Below are positions 7,479 to 15,147 of a stretch of 33,369 bases of DNA, piece after piece. Both the position numbers and the translations under genes were made by a program. A model generated the notes under the pieces. That model did not search any database and had not been told where the DNA came from. It saw only the letters and a program-made list of their open reading frames with translations. The first letter of the stretch is position 1; each line of letters starts with the position of its first letter. The DNA comes from JAKACU01 sp021821185 (GTDB lineage Bacteria; Bacillota; Bacilli; Alicyclobacillales; SLC66). The stretch is from the NCBI GenBank assembly GCA_027343965.1, contig DAHWJX010000139.1, positions 1 through 33,369 on the forward strand. The letters are read 5' to 3'.

Positions 7479-9176
7479 CTACAAAATAAATTTAAGCATC
7501 CAATCATGTCCATTCCATGCACTTTTCACGGAAATTCTTGACAGTAGCTGCATGACGCTCGCAATGGAAATATAGATTTCTTTGGTCCCGATATCCGGAT
7601 TGAGCGCAACCACGCCTACAGCCGTAGAAACAGCTTGGCCATTAAGAGCCATTGTCACCAACCCTTTGCTCTGATGAAGGTTGTTTAACTGAACAGGCCT
7701 ATTCGCAGGAATCGATAGATCCCAAACGTGTCCATTCCACACGCTTGGTATACTTTGTTCATGAAGCAAATGTATTACATCGCGCATAGGGACGAACGTT
7801 GTGCCATGGCGAACAATCGCCGGAACGATTCCAAAAAGATGGCCGTTGGCATAGATCGCTCGCTTTCCAACACCTTTTCGTGATACTTTGGGAAACGAAG
7901 CAGCGAGCACAACAGTAGGTGGGGCCATGGTCACGATCGACGTGGAACTTCGCACGGGAAGAAAAGCAATACCCTTGCTGGCTTTCACGTTGACAAGAGG
8001 AACCATTTTTCGATCCATCACCTGATAAAACAAAGTGTCGTTAGTCACGCTAGCATCTCTGATCACAATCATCGCAGGCTTCGTCAAATAAGCGCCCATC
8101 TGAATCGACAATGCGGTGATTTGACTAGCTCCATTGGGTAACGTAATAGATTTTGGCGCATGATAATTCGCTACTTGTAACGACGTTGCCATAGGCACAC
8201 TTGCTTTTGCCACGATAATACGTACGAACCCGCCTTTTGAACCTAACGGTACTGACCAACTTCCACCAGCTTTCGTGAGGACCGCTGTAAGAATTGCTGC
8301 ATTCGTGCTAGGACTTGGATTTGGCGCACCCGTGCTACTAGCTTCTCCAGTCGTAGAACTCGACGAAGATGGTCCACCGCTTGAACCTTGCGCTGTTGAC
8401 CCTGACCCTGTGGATGTTGAGCTTCCAGCCGAAGTAGGACTACCCGTTGCGGAAGTCGTACCTGTCGAAGTTGCCGACGAAGAGGTACTAGACGTACCCC
8501 CCGACGTTGCACTACCTGTCGAACCAGAAGCATTCGCCCCTGTAGCACCACCGGAACCCCCTGTCGCCGTACCTGTCGTTGTGGATTCTTCTGGAAACAC
8601 AGCCTGTACATCCGGACTTGCTGTATTAACGTACGCGCGAAAAGCTACATGAAGTGTAGTTTGCATTGCCGTCGTCGTTGCCGGTTGTTCGGCAAGGGAG
8701 AACATCTCCGTTGCCGCATTGTCCACAATGGTTTGAAGAAATGAAAGAGCGTCAGCAAAGGACACCGAAGAATTCACGGATTGCATGCCCGCAACAAGAG
8801 CGTTAATCGTTGAAACAGCCTCAGTTTGCGTGGTGTCTTGAAGCATAAGTAATTGCTTCAACGAAGGTTCAATAGTAGAAACAACCAATTGTTGCTCAGA
8901 TGTAAGCGTGTCCGTACCAAAAAGCACCTGATTCCAATCAAAGGTCGGTTCTGACAATACAGTCAAAATGGGCGTAGCTACTTGCTGTGCCAAGCCACCA
9001 TCATGCGCTTTGCTGGATAAAGAAGCGATCTGTGACGCTAACGAAGTGATCGAACTTGATGAAACGGTAATTTGTGCAGCAAAGGTCAAATCGGGCGTAA
9101 CACTAGTTGCAGAAATTGCAGTTAGCAGCGCAAGAGTCACGATGTTAACCTGTTTACTTACACGTCGAAAAAACAC
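7479..9176 (-). CDS. Secreted protein with Ser/Gly/Thr linker and C-terminal copper-amine-oxidase-N-like domain
   Basis: I place the start at GTG 9176, since GGAGGAG lies 9 nt upstream and gives a clean signal peptide (FFRRVSKQVN, hydrophobic core, then LTFAA); an ATG at 9203 overlapping the previous stop codon as ATGA is possible but lacks a ribosome binding site. The mature N-terminal region is helical, with WNQVLFGT at about residues 81-88, matching the next protein. About 95 residues of Gly/Ser/Thr/Ala repeats (roughly 205-295) form an extended linker. The C-terminal ~130 residues resemble the copper amine oxidase N-terminal domain PF07833 (two units with FVPMRDVIHLL and EIYISIASVMQLL, each ending W-N-G-H-x-W), a non-catalytic domain common on Firmicute surface proteins. 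Role unknown; an extracellular scaffold or wall-associated protein is my inference. Confidence 0.8.
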   Translation of the reverse strand: MFFRRVSKQVNIVTLALLTAISATSVTPDLTFAAQITVSSSSITSLASQIASLSSKAHDGGLAQQVATPILTVLSEPTFDWNQVLFGTDTLTSEQQLVVSTIEPSLKQLLMLQDTTQTEAVSTINALVAGMQSVNSSVSFADALSFLQTIVDNAATEMFSLAEQPATTTAMQTTLHVAFRAYVNTASPDVQAVFPEESTTTGTATGGSGGATGANASGSTGSATSGGTSSTSSSATSTGTTSATGSPTSAGSSTSTGSGSTAQGSSGGPSSSSSTTGEASSTGAPNPSPSTNAAILTAVLTKAGGSWSVPLGSKGGFVRIIVAKASVPMATSLQVANYHAPKSITLPNGASQITALSIQMGAYLTKPAMIVIRDASVTNDTLFYQVMDRKMVPLVNVKASKGIAFLPVRSSTSIVTMAPPTVVLAASFPKVSRKGVGKRAIYANGHLFGIVPAIVRHGTTFVPMRDVIHLLHEQSIPSVWNGHVWDLSIPANRPVQLNNLHQSKGLVTMALNGQAVSTAVGVVALNPDIGTKEIYISIASVMQLLSRISVKSAWNGHDWMLKFIL

Positions 9177-9199
9177 AGCTATAATCTCCTCCACAAATT

Positions 9200-9877
9200 T
9201 CATTTGAGCATAACGGTTAACGTAACAAGCGCATACGTAGGCTCGCGAGCATCGCGTTGATAACTAAAACTCGCCGCATACGGTAGGTGCAGATTGGATA
9301 GTTTCCTTACTTCAGTAAAAGGGAATCGAAAGAGGTACTTTGGATGACTCTTTGGCGCAATCGCTGCCAAATCCATTTGTAATTTGGCCAAACTCGTAAA
9401 TGTATCCTGAGGTTCTTGCGCAAACAATCCCGTCTGAACAATAAGTGCATGGTCACTCGCTTTATGTGACGCCTGAAGAAGTGCAAGATAATTCGTATCG
9501 GCTATCGGTAGACCCGCATGATTCCAAAAATGATTTCGTACCATCTGCGCATTAGTAAGATTAAAGTAATCGTACAATACACGTCCCTTCACAAAGGGAA
9601 TCGGATCGTCCCAAGTCGTGTCCATTTGATACCAATGTCCTTGCACCTTCACCCCATTCCAAGCGTGTGCCGCTCGTCCAAGCGAACCGACCGCTGTCCC
9701 ACTTAGGATAATATCCTTGAAACCAGCGGCGCGAAGAAGGCGATCAGTAAGCATCGCAACACCCTGACATGTAGCTGTATGATCATACAAGGCGTCGTAC
9801 GCCGTAGAGTGAGTTAAAGATTGATCATAGGATACATTCGCACGAAAAACCCCCCGATCCTCCTCTAACTTAGCCAT
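9200..9877 (-). CDS. Transglutaminase-like cysteine protein
   Basis: A 225-residue protein with a bacterial transglutaminase-like core: VSYDQSLTHSTAYDALYD, then Cys37 in TATCQGVAML, His71 in AAHAWNGVKV and Asp86 in YQMDTTWDDP, which form the expected Cys-His-Asp triad. Family members act as proteases, amidases or crosslinkers of proteins or peptidoglycan peptides; which applies here is not visible. The protein begins only 18 residues before the conserved core, with no signal peptide or membrane segment. Its ATG lies in another frame inside the last codons of the upstream membrane-anchored protein (8-nt overlap) and has no ribosome binding site, so expression probably depends on translational coupling or on a frameshift fusing it to that anchor. 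The C-terminal ~100 residues are not recognised. Confidence 0.8.
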   Translation of the reverse strand: MAKLEEDRGVFRANVSYDQSLTHSTAYDALYDHTATCQGVAMLTDRLLRAAGFKDIILSGTAVGSLGRAAHAWNGVKVQGHWYQMDTTWDDPIPFVKGRVLYDYFNLTNAQMVRNHFWNHAGLPIADTNYLALLQASHKASDHALIVQTGLFAQEPQDTFTSLAKLQMDLAAIAPKSHPKYLFRFPFTEVRKLSNLHLPYAASFSYQRDAREPTYALVTLTVMLK

Positions 9878-10634
9878 GAAACTTCGCCATCGCTTGCGCT
9901 ACTTCTTGTTGATATTCGCTGCGCAACGTGTCAACCGGCATCGTAGTGTAGCCATTGGCCAAAAGTTTAGCTCGCAAGGCAAACAAGATGCTATTGACCT
10001 GATCTTGTGCGCTGTTTTCCAGCGAAGCAAATTGCGGATAATACTCATGTTCAATCGCTGACTTTGACCCTTTACCCGCATGATATTGTGCTCGCGCTTG
10101 ATCATAAAGAGCTGTCATCGATCCGATGTATTGCGACTTTAAGGAAGCAAGTTGGGCCATGTATGGACCGACGATTTGCGACTCCGTCGGTTTGACAGCC
10201 TTCGCGCTGCCACCGTGGATCGTGCCGCCACGAACGACTTGTCCGACGTGGCCTACAGTTACACCAGTTGTTCCCTTGCTGGCGCCAGCCATCGGGGATG
10301 GCTTACCGTGGCCTTTCGCACCACCCCTGCCCCCCTTACCGGTATTGCTGTGTGCGGCACTGCCACTGCCCACAACCGAAACTGTAGCTTGGGTTTTACC
10401 AACACCCGTTCCCAAGTGGTTACCACCACCACTCGGTTGCGTGTCAGGCGCATCAGGCTTACTAGACTTGGTATGCGTATCAAGCGAACCTAGCTGCCCT
10501 TCGGCCACGTGCTGCCTATGCGAAGAGTTCGTCCACGGATGAAGAACCACCAGCACAACAGCCACGCAACCTGCTACGATGGCTACAGTAATGCCCCCAA
10601 TGGTTGTCGCACTCCACGTTACCCGGTAAGTCAT
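9870..10634 (-). CDS. Membrane-anchored protein with Gly-rich basic linker and helical C-terminal domain
   Basis: A 254-residue protein not assigned to a family. One transmembrane segment spans about residues 11-31 (Thr-Ile-Gly-Gly then many Val/Ala) with a short N-terminal tail, predicting an extracytoplasmic C-terminus. Residues about 35-150 are low complexity, rich in Gly, Lys, Ser, His and Thr. Residues about 152-254 look alpha-helical, with amphipathic stretches such as YMAQLASLKSQYIGSMTAL and SEYQQEVAQAMAKFHG. GGGGGTG lies 8 nt before the ATG. It follows the MacB-type permease by 49 nt, the place often taken by a periplasmic-adaptor partner, and its 3' end overlaps the transglutaminase-like gene. 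A partner subunit of the ABC machine or an anchor for the transglutaminase-like protein are both possible. Confidence 0.7.
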   Translation of the reverse strand: MTYRVTWSATTIGGITVAIVAGCVAVVLVVLHPWTNSSHRQHVAEGQLGSLDTHTKSSKPDAPDTQPSGGGNHLGTGVGKTQATVSVVGSGSAAHSNTGKGGRGGAKGHGKPSPMAGASKGTTGVTVGHVGQVVRGGTIHGGSAKAVKPTESQIVGPYMAQLASLKSQYIGSMTALYDQARAQYHAGKGSKSAIEHEYYPQFASLENSAQDQVNSILFALRAKLLANGYTTMPVDTLRSEYQQEVAQAMAKFHG

Positions 10635-10683
10635 TTCACTTCACCCCCACGATCACACGGTGCTTATCCTAACGGTCCTTTTC

Positions 10684-11904
10684 TTATTCGTAACGCAAAG
10701 CATCCACCGGCTGCACACGCACAGCTTTGATAGCCGGCGATAAGCCAAAGATAAGTCCAATCACAACCGAGAAAAGAAAACTTACCTCCACCACATACAA
10801 GGGCATTTGCGTCGTCATCGCAGCATAGTAGTGTCCCAAAAGCTTGAGCATAAAGTCGCTCAGTAAAAGTCCTACCCCAGAACCAAGCAGACAGATAATC
10901 AGCGTTTCCGCAAGAAATTGCAGCAAAATCTGATACGACTTTGCCCCTACCGCCTTACGCAACCCAATCTCTCGCGTACGTTCGTTGACCACCAAAAGCA
11001 TGACATTCATGATGCCAATGCCGCTCACCAAAAAGGACACACCCACCACGCCCACTGTCACAGCCGTAATGAGTTTCATTAAAATATCCACCAGGTGCAA
11101 CGCTTCATTTGCCTGAACGAGCATATAATCTTTCGTGCCATGATCATGCGACATGACACCATCAATCTGGCCGGCCACCTGGCTCATCGATGCTGTGGGA
11201 CTCACGGAAAAAAAGATCATCGACGCATATTTCACCGAGGTCGTATGAAGCAACATCGAATACTCGGTGTACGCCCGTTGATCAAAGTTAAAGCCGATCA
11301 ATTCCTTTGGTGCAAGCACCCCGACCACTTGAAATGGCACGCCCTTAATCACGACCGTCTTACCGACTGCATTCGCCTTGCCAAATAGCGCTTGTTTCGT
11401 TTGCGCCCCAAGGACGATTGAGGGTGCCTGCGTATTCATATCCGCGCGATCGAGCCATCTTCCTTCAGCAAGTTGCAAGCGAAACACTTTATCAAAGCCA
11501 ACCGTTGTCCCAGTGTACAAAATTTCCGTGGAAGCATTGCCATAGTGCGCGCTTGAAATAACTTCCGTCTGAGGTACCGCCGCAACGACACCAGGCACGT
11601 CCTTTTTGACGTTTGTTGCATCTTGCGCCGTGAGCGTGCTTGTCATTGTCGTCACCGACATCAGCGTACTCAAATCAAACTGACCTACTTTTCGATTCAA
11701 AATACGTCCAGGCATGGCCACGATTTGCCGCATGCCAAGACCTGACACTTGTCCATCCACACTCGTCTGAAAATTGTGCAATACCGCCAGCAAAAATGCC
11801 AACAGCAACGTACTGACGAGCATGCCTAAAAGGGCTAGCGTCGTGCGCCCTTTGTAATCCCACATACTATGAAACGCTAACGTGATACTGCGCAGGAGCC
11901 TCAT
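10684..11904 (-). CDS. MacB/FtsX-type ABC transporter permease
   Basis: A 406-residue membrane protein with the MacB layout: an N-terminal transmembrane helix (about 24-44), an extracytoplasmic MacB-PCD-like domain (about 50-270), then three helices (about 280-305, 330-355 and 370-390) forming the FtsX domain. The conserved cytoplasmic loop between helices 2 and 3 reads NERTREIGLRKAVGAKSYQI, and the end is VRVQPVDALRYE, both characteristic of the family. These proteins are mechanotransmission machines that drive export, lipoprotein transfer or activation of wall enzymes rather than uptake. Its start overlaps the ATPase stop as ATGA, and AGGGGGG is 9 nt upstream. The operon lacks a recognisable MacA/HlyD adaptor. 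Confidence 0.9.
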   Translation of the reverse strand: MRLLRSITLAFHSMWDYKGRTTLALLGMLVSTLLLAFLLAVLHNFQTSVDGQVSGLGMRQIVAMPGRILNRKVGQFDLSTLMSVTTMTSTLTAQDATNVKKDVPGVVAAVPQTEVISSAHYGNASTEILYTGTTVGFDKVFRLQLAEGRWLDRADMNTQAPSIVLGAQTKQALFGKANAVGKTVVIKGVPFQVVGVLAPKELIGFNFDQRAYTEYSMLLHTTSVKYASMIFFSVSPTASMSQVAGQIDGVMSHDHGTKDYMLVQANEALHLVDILMKLITAVTVGVVGVSFLVSGIGIMNVMLLVVNERTREIGLRKAVGAKSYQILLQFLAETLIICLLGSGVGLLLSDFMLKLLGHYYAAMTTQMPLYVVEVSFLFSVVIGLIFGLSPAIKAVRVQPVDALRYE

Positions 11905-12587
11905 GGAGTACGCCCCCCTAGATCAGCATCAGCGATACGCCCTTTGCCAATGCGAAAGCATGTATCGGCGATACGCGCCGCATCAAGATCATGCGTGACC
12001 ATCACGATGGTGCGCCCCTGCGCTTTGAGATCCGAAAAGATCTGCAAGATCCCCATTTTCGTCGTCTCATCCAGATTGCCAGTGGGTTCATCCGCTAAAA
12101 TAAGATCCGGATCATTTACCAAAGCGCGAGCAATGGCCACACGCTGTTTTTCACCGCCAGACAAGTTCACAGCGCGTTGCCGACTCTTCTCTTTCATGCC
12201 GACACCTTCTAAAGCTACCTCACAGCGTTGTCTTCTTTCACGACGCGACAAGTGCGAATAAAGCAAAGGCAGTTCCGTGTTTTCAAGCACACTCATGCGT
12301 GGCATGAGCATAAATGACTGAAACACAAACCCGATGCGTCGATTGCGAAACGTCGCCAGCCGCCTAGCCGACATGTTCACTACCGATTCACCAGAAAACA
12401 GATACTCACCGCTCGAAGGCTTGTCCAGCAACCCGAGCACATGTAACAAAGTCGACTTTCCAGACCCTGAAGGACCGATGATACTAGCAAACTCACCTTG
12501 TTCAATCGACAGATTGATATCATTCAGGACATGCAACTCACGTCGGCCATCTAAGAACGTTTTACGAATACCCCGTAATGAAATCAT
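11901..12587 (-). CDS. MacB/LolD-type ABC transporter ATP-binding protein
   Basis: A 228-residue stand-alone ATPase with Walker A GPSGSGKST (38-46), Q-loop in FVFQSFMLMPRMSVLEN, signature LSGGEKQR, Walker B LILADEPTGNLDE and H-loop VTHDLDAA. The LADEPTGNLD form and short length place it with the LolD/MacB/FtsE group. It is the first gene of the surface operon and overlaps its permease by 4 nt, so the two form one complex at the membrane. The ribosome binding site is weak (GGGATG about 4 nt before ATG). A promoter and nested inverted repeats lie immediately upstream. Confidence 0.92.
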   Translation of the reverse strand: MISLRGIRKTFLDGRRELHVLNDINLSIEQGEFASIIGPSGSGKSTLLHVLGLLDKPSSGEYLFSGESVVNMSARRLATFRNRRIGFVFQSFMLMPRMSVLENTELPLLYSHLSRRERRQRCEVALEGVGMKEKSRQRAVNLSGGEKQRVAIARALVNDPDLILADEPTGNLDETTKMGILQIFSDLKAQGRTIVMVTHDLDAARIADTCFRIGKGRIADADLGGRTP

Positions 12588-12600
12588 CGTTTCATCCCGT

Positions 12601-12647
12601 CTATAGTAAAATTGAAATGTTCAATCTATGGATCACTCTTACTATAG
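12601..12647. repeat. Nested inverted repeats in the leader of the surface-protein operon
   Basis: Two perfect inverted repeats are nested: an outer pair CTATAGTAA (12601-12609) / TTACTATAG (12639-12647), and an inner pair ATTGAA (12611-12616) / TTCAAT (12620-12625) with a 3-nt spacer. The outer right arm contains the proposed -10 box. They could be an operator or a leader-RNA hairpin controlling the operon. Confidence 0.5.
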
Positions 12648-12670
12648 AAGCAAACCTAGGTAAGATGCAA
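12641..12670 (-). promoter_or_regulatory. Putative promoter of the ABC/transglutaminase/surface operon
   Basis: Minus strand TTGCAT (12665-12670) and TATAGT (12641-12646) are separated by 18 nt, about 54 nt before the ATPase start. Matches to SigA consensus are 4/6 and 5/6. Confidence 0.5.
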
Positions 12671-12708
12671 TCATTGCATAGAAAATAAATGAACCAATTC
12701 TCAAGCAA

Positions 12709-12747
12709 AGTTGCCTCTATCGTCCCCTACAGACGATAGAGGCAACT
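12709..12747 (-). terminator. Terminator of the polyol operon
   Basis: AGTTGCCTCTATCGTC and its exact complement form a 16-bp stem with a 7-nt loop, 25 nt after the aldolase stop codon. On the minus strand only a short T-rich tail (TTGCTT) follows, but the stem is very stable. Confidence 0.8.
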
Positions 12748-12771
12748 CGATATGACTACGATAAGATTGCT

Positions 12772-13626
12772 TTAGTACCTTCCCACCGCACCTGCCACCT
12801 TGAGTTTATGCTCAACGACATCCACATAAGCGTCCAGTGCCGGACGAAGGTACTTTCGCACATCCGTTTCATCCGGATATCGCTGCAAGAAATCTCGCAA
12901 TGCGCCAGCATAGGCAATTTTCAGCTCCGTGGCGATATTGACCTTAGCGATACCGATGGCAATAGCAGCTTGAACACTATCATCCGGCACACCAGAGGCG
13001 CCGTGCAATACAATGGGGATAGAAGTGACCTCGGTGACTCTTTTTAATAAGGATAAATTGAGCCTTGGCGTAGCACGATACATCCCGTGTGCAGTGCCCA
13101 TAGCAATAGCAAGCGAATCAATGTGCGTACGCATAACAAAGTCAGATACCGTATCAGGATCTGTTAACATTTTCTCATAATCCTCAACACGTACGTCATC
13201 TTCCACCCCACCGATCCTTCCCAATTCCGCCTCGACTGCCACACCACACGCATGGGCCCGATAGACCGCCTCTTGAACCAAAGCGACATTTTGCTCATAA
13301 GGTAATCGAGAACCATCAATCATAATGGAGGAGTACCCTGTTTCAAGGCAAAGTGACACTCTTTGCAACGTATCACCATGATCCAAATGCAACGCTACAG
13401 GAATGTTTACGTGACTCGCGGCAATTTTCACCATCGACACGATATATTCCACGCCAAAATGGTCCACAATTCTCGGTGTCGTCTGGATCATCAGAGGCGC
13501 GCCTAGCCGATCAGCCGTTTCAACCAATATTTTCATCGTCTCAAGACTGTAGGCAGCTAACCCTACAACAGCATAGCCATGTTGCTGCGCGTGCAAAAGC
13601 ATATCTTGCGTTGTCGTGTATGGCAT
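12772..13626 (-). CDS. Class II ketose-1,6-bisphosphate aldolase (GatY/KbaY/Fba family)
   Basis: A 284-residue zinc aldolase that would cleave a ketose 1,6-bisphosphate (tagatose or fructose type) to dihydroxyacetone phosphate and glyceraldehyde 3-phosphate. The HLDHGDT motif (residues 80-86) carries the catalytic Asp82 and zinc ligand His83; IMIDGSRLPYEQN, EAELGRIGG, AMGTAHGMY (zinc His), PIVLHGASGVPD (zinc His) and KVNIATELK (phosphate binding) follow in the family order. Length fits GatY. The N-terminal strand usually written as AFNxxN reads GLAAYS here. AAGGGGG precedes the ATG by 6 nt. It is the last gene of the polyol operon, 20 nt after the xylulokinase-like gene. Context with a FruK/LacC-like kinase favours a tagatose- or fructose-bisphosphate role; the epimer cannot be told from sequence. 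Confidence 0.9.
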   Translation of the reverse strand: MPYTTTQDMLLHAQQHGYAVVGLAAYSLETMKILVETADRLGAPLMIQTTPRIVDHFGVEYIVSMVKIAASHVNIPVALHLDHGDTLQRVSLCLETGYSSIMIDGSRLPYEQNVALVQEAVYRAHACGVAVEAELGRIGGVEDDVRVEDYEKMLTDPDTVSDFVMRTHIDSLAIAMGTAHGMYRATPRLNLSLLKRVTEVTSIPIVLHGASGVPDDSVQAAIAIGIAKVNIATELKIAYAGALRDFLQRYPDETDVRKYLRPALDAYVDVVEHKLKVAGAVGRY

Positions 13627-13646
13627 GTCAAACCCCCTTCCCCGGG

Positions 13647-15140
13647 TTAAAAGAGTCTTGTCAAAGCTCGATACAAAGACTGATACTTATCATGCAAGTT
13701 GTCATAATGCACTTTGAAACGATCGTCTGGGCGGTACGTTTTTACGATCGGTTTTTGAGCAATCATTTCGGTATCATAAGCACCCATGGATAAACCAGCT
13801 AAAAGAGCAATCCCTTCTGCGGCCCCTTTGTGATTGGGTACGGAAAGCGTCATGCCCAACACATCAGCTACGATCTGACTCCATGGTGCGTGTGTGATGA
13901 TTTCCCCTGTTAACCGCAAACTTTCTACCGATAAATTGGCTTGTCGGATGACCTGAAGACAATCTCGCATACTAAACGCTACGCCTTCCATAACTGCCCT
14001 AACCATGTGGCTTACATCATGCGTAAAATCCAGTCCAAAAAAGACACCGCGAGCTTTTGAGTCGATATGTGGTGTGCGCTCACCGCCCAGGTACGGTAAA
14101 AAAAGAAGTCCATCCCCGACTTTTCTGAGATCTGCAGCCTGATAGGACAATTGCTGCATATCCCAGCGTTTATCCGGATCGTTTCTCGCCACAGCATCAT
14201 AAAACCAATGCAAAGCCAGTTGGGCAGACAGCGTCGTACCCATCGATATCCAAGTGTTCGGAATGGCGTGGCAAAAGTTATGAATGCTATCTGTTTGTTC
14301 CAAGGAGTAATGGAACAAAGAGGGGTCGTCTGTCGTCACCAAAACGGCCCCAGAGGACCCAATGCGTACGAGCCCCTGCCCATGACTCATGATTCCGGCC
14401 CCAATGGCCGTGGCTGAATTGTCTCCACAACCAGCGATGACCGGAATTCCTGGCGTCAAGCCCAGGATGCTGGCACTATGGCGTGTCAGATGACCTGTGA
14501 TCGATGCGCTCTCAAATACCGTAGGAAACCATGGCTTGCGAAACCCGAACGCATCGATCAACTCATCGGACCAATCACGTTTTGCCACATCAAAAACGGA
14601 CGTTCCACTTCCATCTGAGACATCGGTAGCAAACTCGCCTGTCATCTGAAAACGAATATAGTCTTTAGGCAGCAGAACTTTACCAATGCGATCAAAAATG
14701 TCAGGTTGAAATTCCTTGATCCATTCTAATTTAGCTGCCGTAAATGCAGGCATAATGCGATTGCCCGTAATCTCCTTGACACGCCCTGCGCCGACGAGTT
14801 GCTCTAAGCGCAAGGCAGAGCTACCTGTGCGATTATCGTTCCAAAGGAGCGATTTCATTAAGAGATCGCCATGCGCATCCAAGATCACGGCAGAGTGCAT
14901 TTGCCCTGTTAACCCGATACCATCTACAAACGACAGGTCACATTGACTCTGCAAATGGCGAAGAGCATAAATAACAGCATTCCACCACACTTGCGGATCT
15001 TGTTCCGTCCATCCTGGTCGTGGAACATCAATTCGATATTGAGACTGACCACATCCTACGATCCGCCCTCCCGAGCCAAGAGCTGCAACCGTGACGGTCT
15101 CCGAGTTGATATCGACACCAAGAAATTTCGCTTTATCCAT
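13647..15140 (-). CDS. xylB: Xylulokinase-like FGGY carbohydrate kinase
   Basis: A 497-residue ATP-dependent sugar kinase of the XylB branch: LGVDINSETVTVAAL phosphate-binding loop at the N-terminus, GLTGQMHSAVILD, LLWNDNRTG, PGIPVIAGCGDNSATAIGAG, FLPYLGGERTPH and RLTGEIITHAPWSQIVADVL in family order and at full length. Xylulokinases make D-xylulose 5-phosphate for the pentose phosphate pathway; in this operon the substrate would be the ketose from a polyol dehydrogenase. The usual N-terminal GTS/GTT triplet reads INSET, a mild deviation. No clear ribosome binding site is seen before the ATG, which lies 7 nt after the upstream dehydrogenase stop, so translation is probably coupled. Confidence 0.85.
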   Translation of the reverse strand: MDKAKFLGVDINSETVTVAALGSGGRIVGCGQSQYRIDVPRPGWTEQDPQVWWNAVIYALRHLQSQCDLSFVDGIGLTGQMHSAVILDAHGDLLMKSLLWNDNRTGSSALRLEQLVGAGRVKEITGNRIMPAFTAAKLEWIKEFQPDIFDRIGKVLLPKDYIRFQMTGEFATDVSDGSGTSVFDVAKRDWSDELIDAFGFRKPWFPTVFESASITGHLTRHSASILGLTPGIPVIAGCGDNSATAIGAGIMSHGQGLVRIGSSGAVLVTTDDPSLFHYSLEQTDSIHNFCHAIPNTWISMGTTLSAQLALHWFYDAVARNDPDKRWDMQQLSYQAADLRKVGDGLLFLPYLGGERTPHIDSKARGVFFGLDFTHDVSHMVRAVMEGVAFSMRDCLQVIRQANLSVESLRLTGEIITHAPWSQIVADVLGMTLSVPNHKGAAEGIALLAGLSMGAYDTEMIAQKPIVKTYRPDDRFKVHYDNLHDKYQSLYRALTRLF

Positions 15141-15147
15141 ATGATCG

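Noticed and set aside
8243..8652. Long frames on both strands over the Ser/Gly/Thr linker of the CuAO-N-like surface protein
   Set aside because: They arise from low-complexity repeats, giving Val/Pro/Glu- or Arg/Gln-rich shadows without ribosome binding sites.
9848..9862. G6T5 run as a programmed frameshift site joining the membrane protein to the transglutaminase-like protein
   Set aside because: The upstream frame already meets its TAA stop before this run, so slippage here cannot join the two; any fusion would need a shift earlier.
10126..10542. A 138-codon plus-strand frame rich in Pro and Leu
   Set aside because: It is the antisense image of the Gly-rich linker of the membrane-anchored protein.
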